From Sipunculus nudus (lineage: Eukaryota > Annelida > Sipuncula > Golfingiida > Sipunculidae), in NCBI GenBank assembly GCA_026874595.1, contig CM049319.1:61824917-61888916 (forward strand): a DNA stretch of 64,000 bases. Direction: 5' to 3'. The notes below the pieces were generated by a model. The model did no database searches, was not told where the DNA came from, and saw only the letters and a list, made by a program, of their open reading frames with translations. Position 1 is the first letter of the stretch. Each line of letters opens with the position of its first letter. Positions 35,943-48,285 of this stretch are shown here, in pieces. The position numbers and the translations under genes are program-made.

Positions 35943-38299
35943 TATTTGGAAATTAAGGGAAATAGAGTGAGAGAAAGGTGAAGTGATGGGTTTGTGTCAG
36001 GGGTATCAGCTGAAAGATTATGGGTGTCATGACTAGCTGTCATCTCACGTTGGAGGAGCAGGGGTTTCATGGGTTGGCTCCCTTATATATGTTTTACAAA
36101 AGTGGAAAATGCATACTTTACAAGTACAACTTTCTAGACTCCCAGGAAAAAGTTACAACACTGACTCCTAGTTCTGTGTTAACACATATGCATGTTGAGA
36201 GACAGAAAGAGAAGTTACAGGAAAGAACAACAGATAAACGAGACTGGCATTATTTGTGCTGATCTGAAAAAAAGCGTTAAAAAAACAAAAAAATATGAGA
36301 GAGGGAGAAAGAAGTACATTCACAAAAATAAATTAATATATACAATAAAAACATACATATTATGGCTTATTATTATCTTTCAATTGTCCATCCACCAGTA
36401 ATTCCTTATGGGTGAAAATGTAATAATTAAAAACTTTCAAAACTATTCAAAGTAGTCCCACTGTACCAAAGTGATACAATTCTGTTTAATAATGATGTGT
36501 TAAGTACACTGCAGCCTCTGTATTTCTTTCCTATTAAAGCAACTAAATGTAACCATCATATTAATTACACAGTACATCATGATAAGTGCTTGATATCATG
36601 TCACTTATTATTACATCCATTCAACACACTGCCAGACAGTACCTATATGATAATCTACTAATAAGTATTCCCATTAAGTGGGCCTTCAATTAAACTACTG
36701 TGCTCAATATATAACACTCAGAGCACTCAGAATACACAAGTACCTGCTCAGCTATGTAATTTTTATTAATTAAATAACGAGTCAGGCCAGAAGTGCATTA
36801 CCCTTATACAAAACCAGCCTTGATAGTGCACAGGACCAAAGGAATGCTATGTGCTTTCAGTATAATTATAATAAATGCTACTAAATAAACTTTAAATGAT
36901 AAGGCTTAAAATAGGTTGGGTTCTCGCTTCTTAGGCACATTTTTTATAAATCAGGATTGGCAGTGAAATTTTTAAAACTTTTTATTATCATAAATTTTCA
37001 ATAAATATTTCATTTGACCAGAAAATATCGAACATGATATAATAAATAAATGATTTTTTTTTGCTGGACAGGGTATAGCATGTTATAACAAGTTGAAATT
37101 TTATCAAAATTTTCTTTTTTAATTTTTGAAAAAAAAAAAAAAATGACTGTGTGGCTGGAGCACAGGTAATCAGTAAATTTCTACTGAAAATAGAAATAAT
37201 TTTTTGCTGTTGACACATTAAGTGCCAGAGGAACCACATTTTTTTTTCCTAATAACATTTTCTTTAGAGGCCTTGTTGCCAAATGCATTAGGGATGATTT
37301 TTAACTCAATCAAGAAGTTCTCTTTTCATCCAAATTTGTTTTTCTGAATCTTGGTTTGTTTGTCACAAATTTTCACAAAACTTTGTGGACAGGTGGTCAT
37401 CTGGCCAAGGAAGACCCATTAAATTTGGTTGAGACCTGGATATTAGGGGAAAATTCAGTAGAATTCTTTTTATTTGTCAGAGGTAAGTGCTCTATTGAGT
37501 CAGTGGCATTCTGGTTCATGTTTACACATGGTGTCAGACTGAAAATGGATGAACTTCCCCAGCTGTTTGGAACAAATGGAGGAATTTGGGGGCTGTCAAT
37601 AATTCTTTACACTTTAAGAAGGAAAATTAGGTTAAAAGTAAGTGAACATATAAATTAGTGATGTATATAATTTAATTAATTAACTTAATGATGAAAGTGA
37701 AATGTTGTCTTGATGAAGGATAGCTGGTGTCTCTTTGTATCCTCTCTTGAGATCAAAAGTTCTTCAAGTCATTTTATTTTATAAAAATTGCTGACCAATA
37801 AAATAATGAAAATCAATAATTCAAAATTCAAATTAAAAAAAAAAACACATTTTTTCTTGATCCAAGTCAAGTTAACTGGTAATAAGTACTGTTATGAATA
37901 TGTCTACTATGACCATCTATAAAAACCACCCAAAGCCCAAAGCCGGCCCCTTCAAACTTGAGAACTTGGCCCTGAAAGTGTTAATCTTATTGGGGCTTCT
38001 CTGTATGTAATGAAAAGAGAGAGAAAAAAAAAAGATTTCAATCATGAACTAGCCTTGCTAAGAGAAATGAGCAATATGCAACTCTTAGACCTAATTGTGG
38101 TCAGTGCAGTTTTACTGTTGACATGGCTTTGATCCGCTTTACTGGTCTCAATATAACTATAACTAATATTGGCCAATCATGACATCTGGTATAAGGCTTA
38201 ACACATAGTCACGATAATTCCTAACATTCTTAGAATAAGGCTTGGCTAACTCTTTGGCAGAAGTCTGTCCCTGCTGTCCAAGTCACAAGACCCTTCCAG
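35943..38299. other. AT-rich DNA; dispersed-repeat scrap; no gene
   Basis: 36530-36790 has several TAATTA-type words. 37330-37490 (TTTGTCACAAATTTTCACAA and onward) has the style of a dispersed repeat and contains a donor-like GAG|GTAAGT. No accepted gene. Confidence 0.4.
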
Positions 38300-38455
38300 G
38301 CAGTGAGCAGACAGGACTTGTTGTAGATTTGACAGTCCTTATATAGTCAGTGGAGCATCACGCAATATGAAAGATGAGGATCGTTTGTCCCGCTACTGGA
38401 CCAGGTCCCCACCAGGTTCAAGTCTGTGTTCGTTAAACTGAGATGACAGAGAACG
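38300..38455 (+). ncRNA. Candidate untranslated or 5' exon with a 24-codon ATG frame
   Basis: An acceptor-like CAAGACCCTTCCAG (AG at 38298-38299) and a donor-like GAACG|GTAAGC enclose 156 bp of complex sequence. An ATG at 38367 opens a 24-codon frame (MKDEDRLSRYWTR at its start) ending TGA at 38439-38441. The exon would be non-coding, or the frame would act as an upstream ORF. Splice-site quality is fair; no other evidence. Confidence 0.2.
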
Positions 38456-38701
38456 GTAAGCAACCATTACAAAAGATCAATCCCCACTGTCCATCTGACC
38501 CCATGTCAAATCAAGTGATAGCCATGAAGCCGCCTTTCATTATTTCATGATGACCCCAGGCCTATGGATACCAGGGTTGCTCCTGTTTTGGACCATTTTT
38601 ACCAATTGTGGTTACTAACATAGTCTCTTCTATTAAATTAAGGCCATGCTTACACCCCCACTACTCCCCTCCCCCCACCCCAGTAGTTCCTTTTCTTTAA
38701 G

Positions 38702-38737
38702 CTGAGGTAATCCATGCCCTGGAGTTAACAACCACTG
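38702..38737 (+). CDS. Candidate 36-nt micro-exon behind a very strong polypyrimidine tract
   Basis: The upstream 50 bases are a C/T tract (CTCCCCTCCCCCCACCCCAG, then TTCCTTTTCTTTAAG) and the downstream donor is ACTG|GTAAGTG. One frame is open (EVIHALELTT) and two have stops. The length is exactly 12 codons, which would allow frame-neutral alternative splicing. The opposite explanation is a chance pyrimidine run, which is common in this genome. Confidence 0.22.
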
Positions 38738-40706
38738 GTAAGTGAGTAGAAACCTGATGTTATTTGGCTTATGCTGAATGTCCTCTAGTTTAACATTCCA
38801 TTTAAGTATGTAAATATCAGAACATAAACGTTGAAGTTTAAAAAACAAAACCTAGTCAAAGGCCTTAACCAGAATGATTCATCCCACCTTAACCAGCCAT
38901 GCTTGAAGGTGGGCTTGAAAGCAAGAAAACGAAGCATGATTCAGAAATTAATTCAAATTAGGGCAAATATCATGCAGAAATTTCAGCAACAGCATGTGCA
39001 TGAGTCATCATGTGAAAGTTAGGGGTGATCTGTCATGACCGCATTCCAATCAAAATTCTGTTTTTTTGCGTGCAGATGCTAAATGAGGATTACAGGTCAC
39101 CACAGATCTTGTTAAAACGTCTTATTTGACCTTTTAAGTATTGCAGCTTATGTGTCCAGGGAAAAACAGTAGAGTACAACAAGGTGAAATATGATACCAG
39201 ACCCATGTACAAGAGCTAAATAACAGGTTTTCCTTTACTCTGTATATGTGTCTGTAATTCAAAGAAGACGAGTATGTTATAGTTATTATTGCACAGGATG
39301 TTGCTCCCATCAAGGCTATGAATGGATAAATGCTTTCCTTAGCCATGTACATGCACACATGTACCAATGCATGAATGGGTTACTGGATGGAATTATTATT
39401 AAACTGAGACTATTTTTCGTTAATGTACACTAATTCTGATATTAATCCTAGTGATTGTAGTAGTAGTACAGGTAAGGTACGATGTCTGCCTTAATATATT
39501 TTATATATATTTTTAGAATTATTTATGAACGATTTAATAATATAATGCCATTAAATAAAACATATAGTGATTAAGAATCACCCTCTGACATCACATACAC
39601 TTTATTTGGTGTGTGCGTAAATCTATAGAACTATTGAAATACCTTACTGTTCCACACAATACACACACACACACAGCTAGCATGTTTGTTTGAGATAGTA
39701 CAAACAAGTATTAGATATATATTGTATTGAAGTATTGAAATATTGGTCAAGCAGACAAGTAAAAAAAAGTCTCTCATTTTAATAACTGATATATATATAT
39801 ATTTTATTTCTAGAATATCAATCATAATCTCTGAAAAGCTGGGAAGGAGGAGTGGTGGTGGTAGGGGGGGGAGGGTGATTACATTTATCATCCTCCCTTA
39901 ATTGCCTATATGTGTATCCCAATGCCCTTCCCCTGTATTGAAGCCCCTGGTGAGTATACAGCCCACAGGGGCATAAAAAAATAGGTTCTGAAATTGTTCT
40001 GCCAAATACACTGCAAAATATATTAAAGACTTATTTTAAAGGAACAGAAACACAACCAACATGACTGCTTACGGAAAGACTCATAACTGCAATGTAAACA
40101 AGTTTTTTGTGAACTACATAAAAAGTTCTTTTTTCTTTCAGCTGTGTTTCAGCAGTTATGGACAAAATTTTAAGTTTTTATTTTAATATTAACTTTTAGC
40201 ATTTTTAACTTAATATAAATTTATATAAAAATACCTACACAACATATGAAATTCAAATGAGTACACGTAGAATAATTAAAAATACATTATAATTTATCAA
40301 ACAAAAAATATGGAAGGTTTAACTCTATCAAAAAAGGTGTTCATGTAAACTCTATGTAAATTATAAATATGTATTGTGCATTTACACATATTAAGTATAC
40401 ATATATTTATATATATAAAACAAACAAACAAGAAAACATTTAAGTACGTATAATATCAGTCTTATAACCATAATATTTTATAGTTATAATACATATACAC
40501 ACACACACACAAACATATACAGATATATATATACATTCAATAGTGTACGGCTGTGAACTTCACTTGTTACAATATCCAGTGGACTTAACCTGCTGTACAT
40601 TACTGGCTTTATTTACAACCATAGTCTTAGTGTTCTTATAGGTAGAGCCACTGGGGCCTCAGTGAAATAATAAACAAGGGACAGGGCTTATAAATCACTG
40701 ACGTAC
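38738..40706. other. AT-rich DNA; nothing supported
   Basis: Short (CA)n runs occur at 39661-39675 and about 40497-40511. There is a G-rich tract at about 39863-39875. No gene. Confidence 0.45.
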
Positions 40707-40844
40707 CTGAAGAAGAGAGTGGCTGAGGTCGAGGAAGCTTCACCCACTAGGATGACCAGAGCAATCCAAGCACACTGCGCTCGATCTGCAAGATTTAGCC
40801 AGAGTCTGTGATCAGTAGTGTCCTCATGTGGCCGCTATGTTGTC
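40707..40844 (-). ncRNA. Candidate 5' untranslated exon (minus strand)
   Basis: On the minus strand a textbook acceptor (CCGTTTCTGTTTCCAG, exon from 40844) and a near-perfect donor (TTCTTCAG|GTACGTCAG, exon to 40707) enclose 138 bp. All three frames are closed: the first has TGA at codon 7, the second TAG at codon 3 and the third a later TAA. A short upstream ORF, MRTLLITDSG, is present. It therefore looks like a leader exon rather than coding. Alternatively the acceptor is fortuitous and this is the first exon, with its start site nearby in 40845-40942. It sits in the most GC-balanced island of the right half of the window. Confidence 0.42.
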
Positions 40845-40942
40845 CTGGAAACAGAAACGGTCACCGTGTGAGCAGCAGCAGCAAGGCGGCAGTATATCCT
40901 CAGACTTCATTCAGGTTCTAATGCTTTACTGTTTCTGTCTAG
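40845..40942. promoter_or_regulatory. Possible bidirectional promoter between divergent exon-like segments
   Basis: This 98-bp interval separates a minus-strand segment ending in a strong donor at 40707 from a plus-strand segment ending in GTAAGT at 41034. It contains CpG words (GGTCACCGTG, AAGGCGGC), a CAG trinucleotide cluster and TATATCC. If both flanking segments are first exons, transcription would diverge from here. Nothing in the sequence proves initiation. Confidence 0.22.
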
Positions 40943-41034
40943 TGACTGCACTGTGAGGCTGGTCCTATGGCTGGAATCAGAGAAACTTTCTTTGTATGGC
41001 AGCTAGCGATGATGCTCCGGTCTTAATGTGATCA
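40943..41034 (+). ncRNA. Candidate non-coding exon (plus strand)
   Basis: An excellent acceptor-like tract (CTTTACTGTTTCTGTCTAG) and the donor GATCA|GTAAGTG enclose 92 bp. All three frames contain a stop, so it would be untranslated. It could instead be the 3' part of a first exon if transcription starts in 40845-40942. Confidence 0.25.
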
Positions 41035-41720
41035 GTAAGTGTCATTCAAGAGCCGAGAGCACACTGAGTGCCATGCCTAGCACGCTAGAATGTCTTCTGA
41101 TGGTAGGGGGCAGAAAGACAGGCGATCTGAGCTTGCCGAATGGAGGGAGGCATGTGTCCAAATGAGCCAGCACTACCTCTCAGCAGGCTAATCAGTTCGG
41201 TGTCTGCGGCTTGGGCTAGTAGCTCACAAATGAGTAACCCATGGCACTATAAATGATTGATCAAGCTTTAATTGTGGCATCCAGAGCATATGGCCACTGG
41301 TATAGTATCCTAGTGGCCAATTAATGGCATATTGTGTGAAAATTGAAATGGATTAGGGCCGGGCTCACTTGGCTGGGAGGGGTGTCCCCCTGCCCTCGTA
41401 ACTCCCTATCAAAAGCTTGCGATTGTCATCTTCCTTCTGAGGCCAGAGAATCAATCAACGAACAGTGAGCTAGGTGGGGCCCCAGCTTCCAAACACCATT
41501 AAGTCTACGGCAGTGACAGCGATGACAAGAAATGAGCACAGGCAATTACTGCTCAAATTAATGATCTTTGCTCACCCCTAATTGCGGGTTAAGAAAACAG
41601 ACTGCGCTGACAACTGAAGAACTGACTAATTAACAATTGTTGGCAGTCGGGACTTTACAATTTATTGGAAGGGAACATTACACTGGCTTGACCCCCCAAG
41701 ATTGACTGTGCTGCCTTGTG
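41035..41720. promoter_or_regulatory. Regulatory-like island
   Basis: Complex sequence rich in homeodomain-type words: TGATTGATCAAGC (41254), CTTTAATTG, CCAATTAATGG (41318), AATCAATCAACG, AAATTAATGATC, ACTAATTAACAATTG (41625). It lies immediately beside the divergent exon-like segments, the position expected of a proximal enhancer. Conservation cannot be tested here. Confidence 0.45.
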
Positions 41721-42438
41721 ATAAATGTCACTCAATTCTCTAAATCTGTAATTATTATTTTTTAACCAGGAAAGCACTGGCTATGCTGGCTTTAAAAATG
41801 TCATTCAGTTCACTCCATCCTCAATTAGTATTTTTTGTAAATAGAAAGCAAAATTGATAACACTGGATTAAAAATTAAAATCATCATTACTTGTTATATT
41901 ATAGAATCTGAAAGTATTGAGTTTGCACAAAAAAAGCATTTTTTTTAACAATATCAGAAAATTAGTATTTTCTTCATATTATTGATAACCAAGGTCTTTT
42001 TAAAATTTAATATTTTTTTCTTATATACTTGTCTCAAATTAGTTCATATCCTGGTTCAAGTAAATTCATGAGCAAATTAAATTTAAGCTTAATCTGAATA
42101 AAAAAAAAATAAGTTGAAGGACTTAATTGCAGCCAGAATATATTTAATTTAAGATATTTCTGAACATTAGCCGTGTGCAAATTATGATTCATAATACAGT
42201 GGTTACTTCCCTGTTTAAATGTGTGTACTACCAGCCAACCCTCTATTCACACGAGTCTATGCTTACATTTAAATCTGCCAGAGTCCTCCTAGTACCTTTA
42301 TTTTTACTATGGGCCAAAAACTGAATAACGATTTTACAAAAATTGTTAGAAACATGTATAAGGTGATTATCCTTAAAATTTAAAGAATCTGCACAGGGTA
42401 ACTTGAAATAAAATAACAGGATCAGAGGAAATACTGGG
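41721..42438. other. AT-rich DNA; nothing seen
   Basis: No supportable feature. Confidence 0.5.
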
Positions 42439-43655
42439 AACCTCCATTCAAGGAACCTGAACTATGGACACCTCGCTATTACATGTACCTCCATATTACA
42501 GACTATCCTCTATCATTGACACCTCTCTATAACATGTTCCTCCATATTAAAGACAACCCTCCATCCCTCTATTAAAAGTACCTCCATATTACAGACAACT
42601 CTCTTTGACTGACCTCTCTATTATAAGTACCTCCATTTTAAAGACAAACCTCTATCATTGACACCTCTCTATTACATTTACCTCAGTATTACAGAAAAAC
42701 CTTGATCTCCCTATTACAAGTACCTCAAAATTACAGACACCCCACTATCACTGACATCTCTCTATTACAAGTACCTCCATATTACAGACAATCCTCTATC
42801 ACTGAGACCTCTCTATTACATTTACCTCCATATTGCAGATAACCTTCTATAACTGAATTCTCTGTCACAAGTACCTCCATACAATAGACAATCAAGTAAA
42901 ACTTGTACCTCGTTATTACAGACAACACTTTTACTGCACCTCTTTATTACAAGTTACTTCATTTTACAGTAACAATTACCCCCATCTTACAGAAAACACT
43001 TGATTATTGACACTTCTCTATTACAAATACCTTCATTTTACAGAGAACCCTCTATCACTGACAGATCTCTAATAAAAGTACCACCATATTACAGACAACC
43101 CTCTATCATTGACATCTCTCTATTACAAGTACCTCCATATTTCAGACAACCCTTTATTATTGACATCTCTCTATTACAAGTACCTCCATATTACAGACAA
43201 CCCTCTATCATTGACACCTCTCTATTACATGTACCTCCAGATTTCAGACAACCCTCTATCACTGACATCTCTCTATTACATGTACCTCCGTATTACAGAC
43301 AACCCTCTATCATTGATACCTCTCTATTACATGTACCTCCATATTACAGACAACCCTCTATCATTGACACCTATCTATTACATGTACCTCCATATTACAG
43401 ACAACCCTCTATCATTGACACCTCTCTATTACATGTACCTCCATATTTCAGACAACCCTCTATCACTGACACCTCTCTATTACATGTACCTCCATATTAC
43501 AGACAACCCTCTATCATTGACACCTCTCTATTACAAGTACCTCCATATTACAGACAACCCTCTATTATTGACATCTCTCTATTACAGAAGCATTCCTGAG
43601 TTAAGTAAATTCAAACAGCCTAATCCTCTATCAAATGGGCACCTCTCTAATTACA
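42439..43655. repeat. 51-bp minisatellite, about 23 copies
   Basis: The unit is built from CTCTATCATTGACACCTCTC, TATTACATGTACCTCCATAT and TACAGACAACC. Copies from about 43080 to 43600 are nearly identical; those from 42440 to 43000 are eroded with indels. Because 51 is divisible by three, two plus-strand frames stay open for about 190 codons as a 17-residue repeat (for example PSIIDTSLLHVPPYYRQ). No signal peptide, ATG context or splice support suggests translation. Lateral homogeneity points to recent unequal exchange in the right half. Confidence 0.95.
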
Positions 43656-43791
43656 GCAAAATAGCATGCCTCATCTAACTCTGTATTTTGGAGACTTCAA
43701 TACCATAAATCTATGTATAAACAAATCATGTATAATAATGTGTCACAGGTTATGGGTTAGAATCCACAATTGGCCTTGTTTCTATATTCAC

Positions 43792-43794
<3 letters not shown>

Positions 43795-43861
<67 letters not shown>

Positions 43862-43862
43862 T
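43795..43862. repeat. (TA)n then (CA)n microsatellite
   Basis: About 57 bases of TA repeat followed by ACACACAC. A tRNA box-B-like GGGTTAGAATCCA lies about 40 bp upstream (43754), hinting that the microsatellite may sit at a SINE tail. Confidence 0.9.
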
Positions 43863-46254
43863 GTAATTCATCCAAAACTGCCCCTAGACTTGGTTGTACT
43901 TTATCAATAATGGAGGTTTCACAAATAACATCATTAAATATCAAAAGTGTAAGCATACAAAATGATTATTTCAGGGAAATTTACTAAAAGTTCCTAAAAC
44001 AAGACATGACACAATATGCTGGGCCATGCGAAAAGGGTGAACATATCATACACAGACAGCAAATTATACTGGAGAATGAAAGACCACTCTGATCTTAAAG
44101 GTCTTCAGTGAAGAGATACTTTAATTAAATACACTAAAAAAGGCCTGCAATACATTACACCTAAGAGCCAGCTGTTTGAGAATGGTGTTTTATCCTAGGA
44201 ATGTTCTTGATTACACTGAAACTGTTTGGTTTCACCTGGTTTTGCAAACTATTATTTTGTGGATCCATGCCCCAGCAAATAAGGACACTTGTCTATTGTT
44301 ATACATCTTTAAGAATAGAAGAAACCATACAGGATGGTGTTGTATGGCCCTGGATATGCCTGAAACAGTGGCTGCACACCCTAGTGGCCAAAACTGGTAC
44401 TAAAGCTAGCCTGTGACCGTCTACCATAAGAGGTTTGATTTATTTATGCATATATATTATTCGTTTATGTATATATATTTTTGGTTTATAAATTTAACTT
44501 TAATATCAATAAAAATATTGAGAATTCGAAAATATTAAAACATGTTTTAATATATATTATGATGCTTTAAAAGTAGTTTTCTTGTTTATTTATGTTAATA
44601 ATGCATATAATGACTAAATTCTGTTCATCAAAGGGGTATTCATATTTTTTTGTTGATAATTATGAAATAGCAGTATTTTTCTGTTCAGTATATCAAAAAA
44701 CAACACAACAGGATGACTACTCAAGTTTAAGTACCTTAATTAAATTTAGCTTTAAAATCTACATTAAAATAAACTTAAGCCCTGTCGATACATACATATT
44801 TGGAATCCTCACAATATTCTCTATTAGATCAACATTAGAAATCAATCTACATTTTTCAACATACCAGACCCACTTATGACAGTCAAGTTCATTGGTCACA
44901 TGCCTAAACAGCCTCAATTGACAGCTGCTGATTGGATGATGTTATGCAAACACTCTACAAAAATATAACCAGGTAAAACAAAGATGGCTACTCATAAAGA
45001 GAGACAGCTGATCTGCCAGATAACTGTGAAAAGACCAAACAGTTGTGAAACATAAACTGGACATTAATTGTAAAATTCTTAATTTGCCAAATTATCCAGC
45101 TGTTACTTTTATAGGTAGTTTTCTCGGTAATTCTTGAAAAAAATTAAAATTTTTAAGAAAATTATCTCCAAAAAACAGGTGGAGACAGGTTGGCGGAATA
45201 GAGTATAACATCTTATCAACCTTCGTCCTTTACCCTGTCACTTAAGTTAACATGTAGTGACAAAAAATAGACTATTTTCGCAGACATTAAACTGATTACT
45301 TGAGTCAAATTCTTTGTGATGTACAGTGTAGGTTTCACTCTCAATTACTGCCTGTATACCAGCTTCTGTGAATGACAGAGGAATTTTTAAAATAAAAGGA
45401 ATGTTATCTCAAAAATCAAAATCCTTCTTACTGTACAATATAATAATGTCCAATATAACCTATTTTAGTGCAAAATATGATTAAAACTGATTATTTTGCT
45501 GTTTTGCTATTAGCTTATGCATGTATGTATATGTGTGTATGTATATTCAAATATATCAAAAGTAATGTCTAAAGGTGCACCAAATAAAAATATATGATTG
45601 GTATGAAAGCATTGCCTTACAGGGACATGATTTTATATATACTGATAACAATGCAACACAATTAATGTATGGGTCATGACACTCAGCTGACTAGCATTAC
45701 ACTGTAGACTTACATTCACATCAAATTGAAATTAACTTCAGATGTGATTATGACCTTTGATCTTGTGACACAAAAGTCGACAGGAATCTTCCTTAAGTGA
45801 TGGGTCACACCTAAATGAAGACTGAATCTAATTATAACCAGTCTACACATGTTGTACAAATGTCAAGGTCACAAGTTTTCAACCTCCTCTGAGAACTTGG
45901 TGGAAACAACTTGTGTGTCAATTGTGAGAGAAACATATACAAATTACTTCCTAATTAACTGCATCACAAAAATGCTAAACAAGAAACATAATTAGCTTAT
46001 TTGACCCTCAAGATAAAGGCCAAGGTCATAAGTTTTCAATGTCCTCTGAGAACTTGGTTAAAACATTTTTTCTATCAAAATTTGCCCTTGTAGATCAAGG
46101 TCAAGGACACCAGTTTGTGAAAACAATAGGTGTTAATTTTAAGGGGGGGGGATCTTCAGAATCCAAAAGTTTTAGTTATCACAGTTATTCTATGCAGATC
46201 TGATAATGTTATGATCTGGTGAAAAATAATTGTTAAGGAACCTTGAACAATGAT
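43863..46254. other. AT-rich DNA; short repeat-end scrap; no gene
   Basis: GGGTCATGACACTCAGCTGA at 45671-45690 matches the palindromic element end seen at 63961 and 54653. Elsewhere only AT-rich sequence. The two overlapping open frames at 44176-44416 show no family resemblance. Confidence 0.4.
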
Positions 46255-47440
46255 TAGAATGACTTCAAGAGAGCTCAAACCTTGCATTTTGCCAAAAGTC
46301 CTTAGAAAATAGGTTACAGCGACATTATTTAGGGTTTATCAAAAGATTTTTACCAGGAACTCTGTCAAACTGCTATAATTTGTGTCCATCAACTTACAGA
46401 ATAACTAAAACATGTCCTTTCATACAGCTCACAGAATATAGGTCACAGTGACCTTATTTTGGGTGTCAAGAGATTTTACATAGCTTCCCTGAAATTTTAT
46501 TTAATTTGAAGTTTCTAGATCCATCAGCAATGAATTGTGCTTGTCTGACTAACAGTTTGCTACACTCATGTTATTCTACATAGCTTGCAGAATATACAGG
46601 TCACAGAGACCTTATTTCAGATGTCCAAGGAAACTTTTCAATGACTTCCCCTAACATTAAGAAAGAAGTTTCTAGTTCCAGAAGTAAAGATTTGTGCCAT
46701 ATCTGACTGTCCGGGTGCTCAAATTTAGGTTTTCTGCTCGTAGCTCACTGTTTATAAGTCATCATGACCTAATCTCAGGTGTTGAAGATGATTTGCCCAG
46801 GACCTCCTTGAATTTTAAGTTAGAAGGTTCTAGACCCAACTGAAATGATTTCTGCCTTTCTGCCCCTAAAAGCAGATAATGGTGACCTAATTACAGGATT
46901 CAAAGGAGACTTGTAAAGAACCTCCCTGGAAGGTTCTAGGTCCAACATTAAAGTTTTGTGCCCTGTCTGACTTTTTGGGTGATCAAAATCATACTTTTGT
47001 CCAGTCTCTTACAAATTAAAGGTAACCATAACTTGGTTTCAGTTTCCAGGGAGAATTGCCTAGGACCTCCATGGATGTTGTGTTAGAAGATTCTAGGCTT
47101 AACAGCTCGACAATTTGCACACAGCTAAATTTCAATATGTCCAAAATTATGTTTTTTTTTCTGTAGCTTAGAGAATATGGGTCACAGTCACCTACTTTGG
47201 TGTTCCCATAGACATTTACCCAGGACCTCCTTGAATCCCATGTTAGAAGGTTCTAGACCAAATGGATACAAAATGTGCAATGTCTGACTTTCTGGGTTCT
47301 AAAAATTATTTTTTTTTGGTCTGTGCTCCCAAAACATAGTGCACCATGACTTAATTTCAGGTTTCCATGGAGATTTGCCTAGGACCTCCCTTGATGTACA
47401 GTCAGAAGTTTCTAGGTCTAACGGTTACAGTTTGTGCCCT
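46255..47440. repeat. Degenerate ~160-bp tandem array (about 8 units)
   Basis: Each unit has a GGTCACAGTGACCT-like start (near 46310, 46439, 46598, 46756, 46873, 47019, 47180 and 47338). It is followed by ATTTCAGGTGTCCA..GAGATTT, CAGGACCTCC, TTAGAAGGTTCTAG and TTTGTGCCCTGTCTGACT words. Spacings are mostly 146-161 bp, with shorter units where bases are lost. The same unit occurs singly at about 53510, 54100 and 54450 within element copies, so this array is probably the core of a pearl-like mobile element. Confidence 0.85.
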
Positions 47441-47842
47441 GTAAACACCTGGACTAAAGAAAGTGTAACAGGAGCACTGTAAACGTGCATAATATGCCTG
47501 TTGTGTATCTGGTGACCACTGACCTTGGTAAATAAGCATGAATTTTGATGAGAATGTTAATCAGGTGAGGAAATTTATTGGTTAATATGTATAATGAGTT
47601 TCATGTAAATCCACAGGATATTTGTAGCTGAGTGACCCATGACCTTATTAAATATGTGTAGACATTGCCCATAATCTAACTTGGGCAAGATAATCTGTTG
47701 GTAAGTACTTATAGTGAGTTTCGCTAAAATCCATCAAAGCCCTGGTAAGTTACTGAGGCGACACTCAAAGTTAATGGAGGGAATGGTATACCATAATACT
47801 CCTGTCATAAGACAGGCGAAATAAATTAGAAAAAAATAAAGT
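47441..47842. other. Repeat-flank sequence
   Basis: Repeated phrases on the pattern 'TAATGAGTTTC.T.AAATCCA' (47570-47610 and 47712-47735) suggest further decayed tandem-repeat material. No gene. Confidence 0.4.
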
Positions 47843-48285
47843 TGTCACCACCAGTCTTTCAGGAACTGATGAAACTGTCCATAATCAATATGCATGGAAA
47901 AATCATTGCAATCAATGCATTACTTATTTAGATACTGGAGCTTTTGTATAAAATTTTCAATTAATCTAGTTGTACAAACAGGCCCTATACCTTAGAGGAT
48001 ACAAAATAATCGCAGTGGCCTAATACCTTGCAGGTTTCCGAGTTTTTTTATTGACCTCAATGGATGTTCATACAGGTCAAAATAGGTCAAGGTGACCCAT
48101 CTTCAATCGTGACTGAGGTTACGTTGATATGCATCTGTGCAGAAGAAATGATTCACCTATCTTTAATTCTTTGTGAGAAATCCTACTCACAAAGTAAAAG
48201 TAAACGGATGAAGGATGGACGGACAGACGGATGTCATGGGTGATGACAATAGCCCATTGGCATGTATCAGCTGAGGGCTCAACAG
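47843..48285 (+). mobile_element. Pearl-like element copy (left module plus GACG-type right end)
   Basis: The left module (47843-48000) is shared with 53938 and 54275: CACCAGTCT..CAGGAACTGATGAAAC, ATCAATATGCATG, AATGCATTA.TTATT..GATACTGGAGCTT. The right part carries a GGACGGACAGACGGATG micro-run (about 48219-48235) and TCAGCTGA (about 48268). No protein frame. This architecture of conserved left end, repeat core, tetranucleotide run and palindromic right end fits known bivalve pearl / Helentron-associated elements. Confidence 0.6.

Noticed and set aside
37356-37658. 100-codon plus-strand frame with an internal GAG|GTAAGT
   Set aside because: The sequence has the style of a dispersed repeat (TTTGTCACAAATTTTCACAA), and the frame has no recognisable protein character.
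43000-43678. Two overlapping open frames of about 190-200 codons
   Set aside because: They lie wholly within the 51-bp minisatellite; a period divisible by three keeps frames open. No start context, splice sites or non-repeat sequence supports a protein.
44176-44416. Two overlapping 71-75-codon frames with hydrophobic stretches
   Set aside because: No family resemblance, no splice support, and both frames open by composition.
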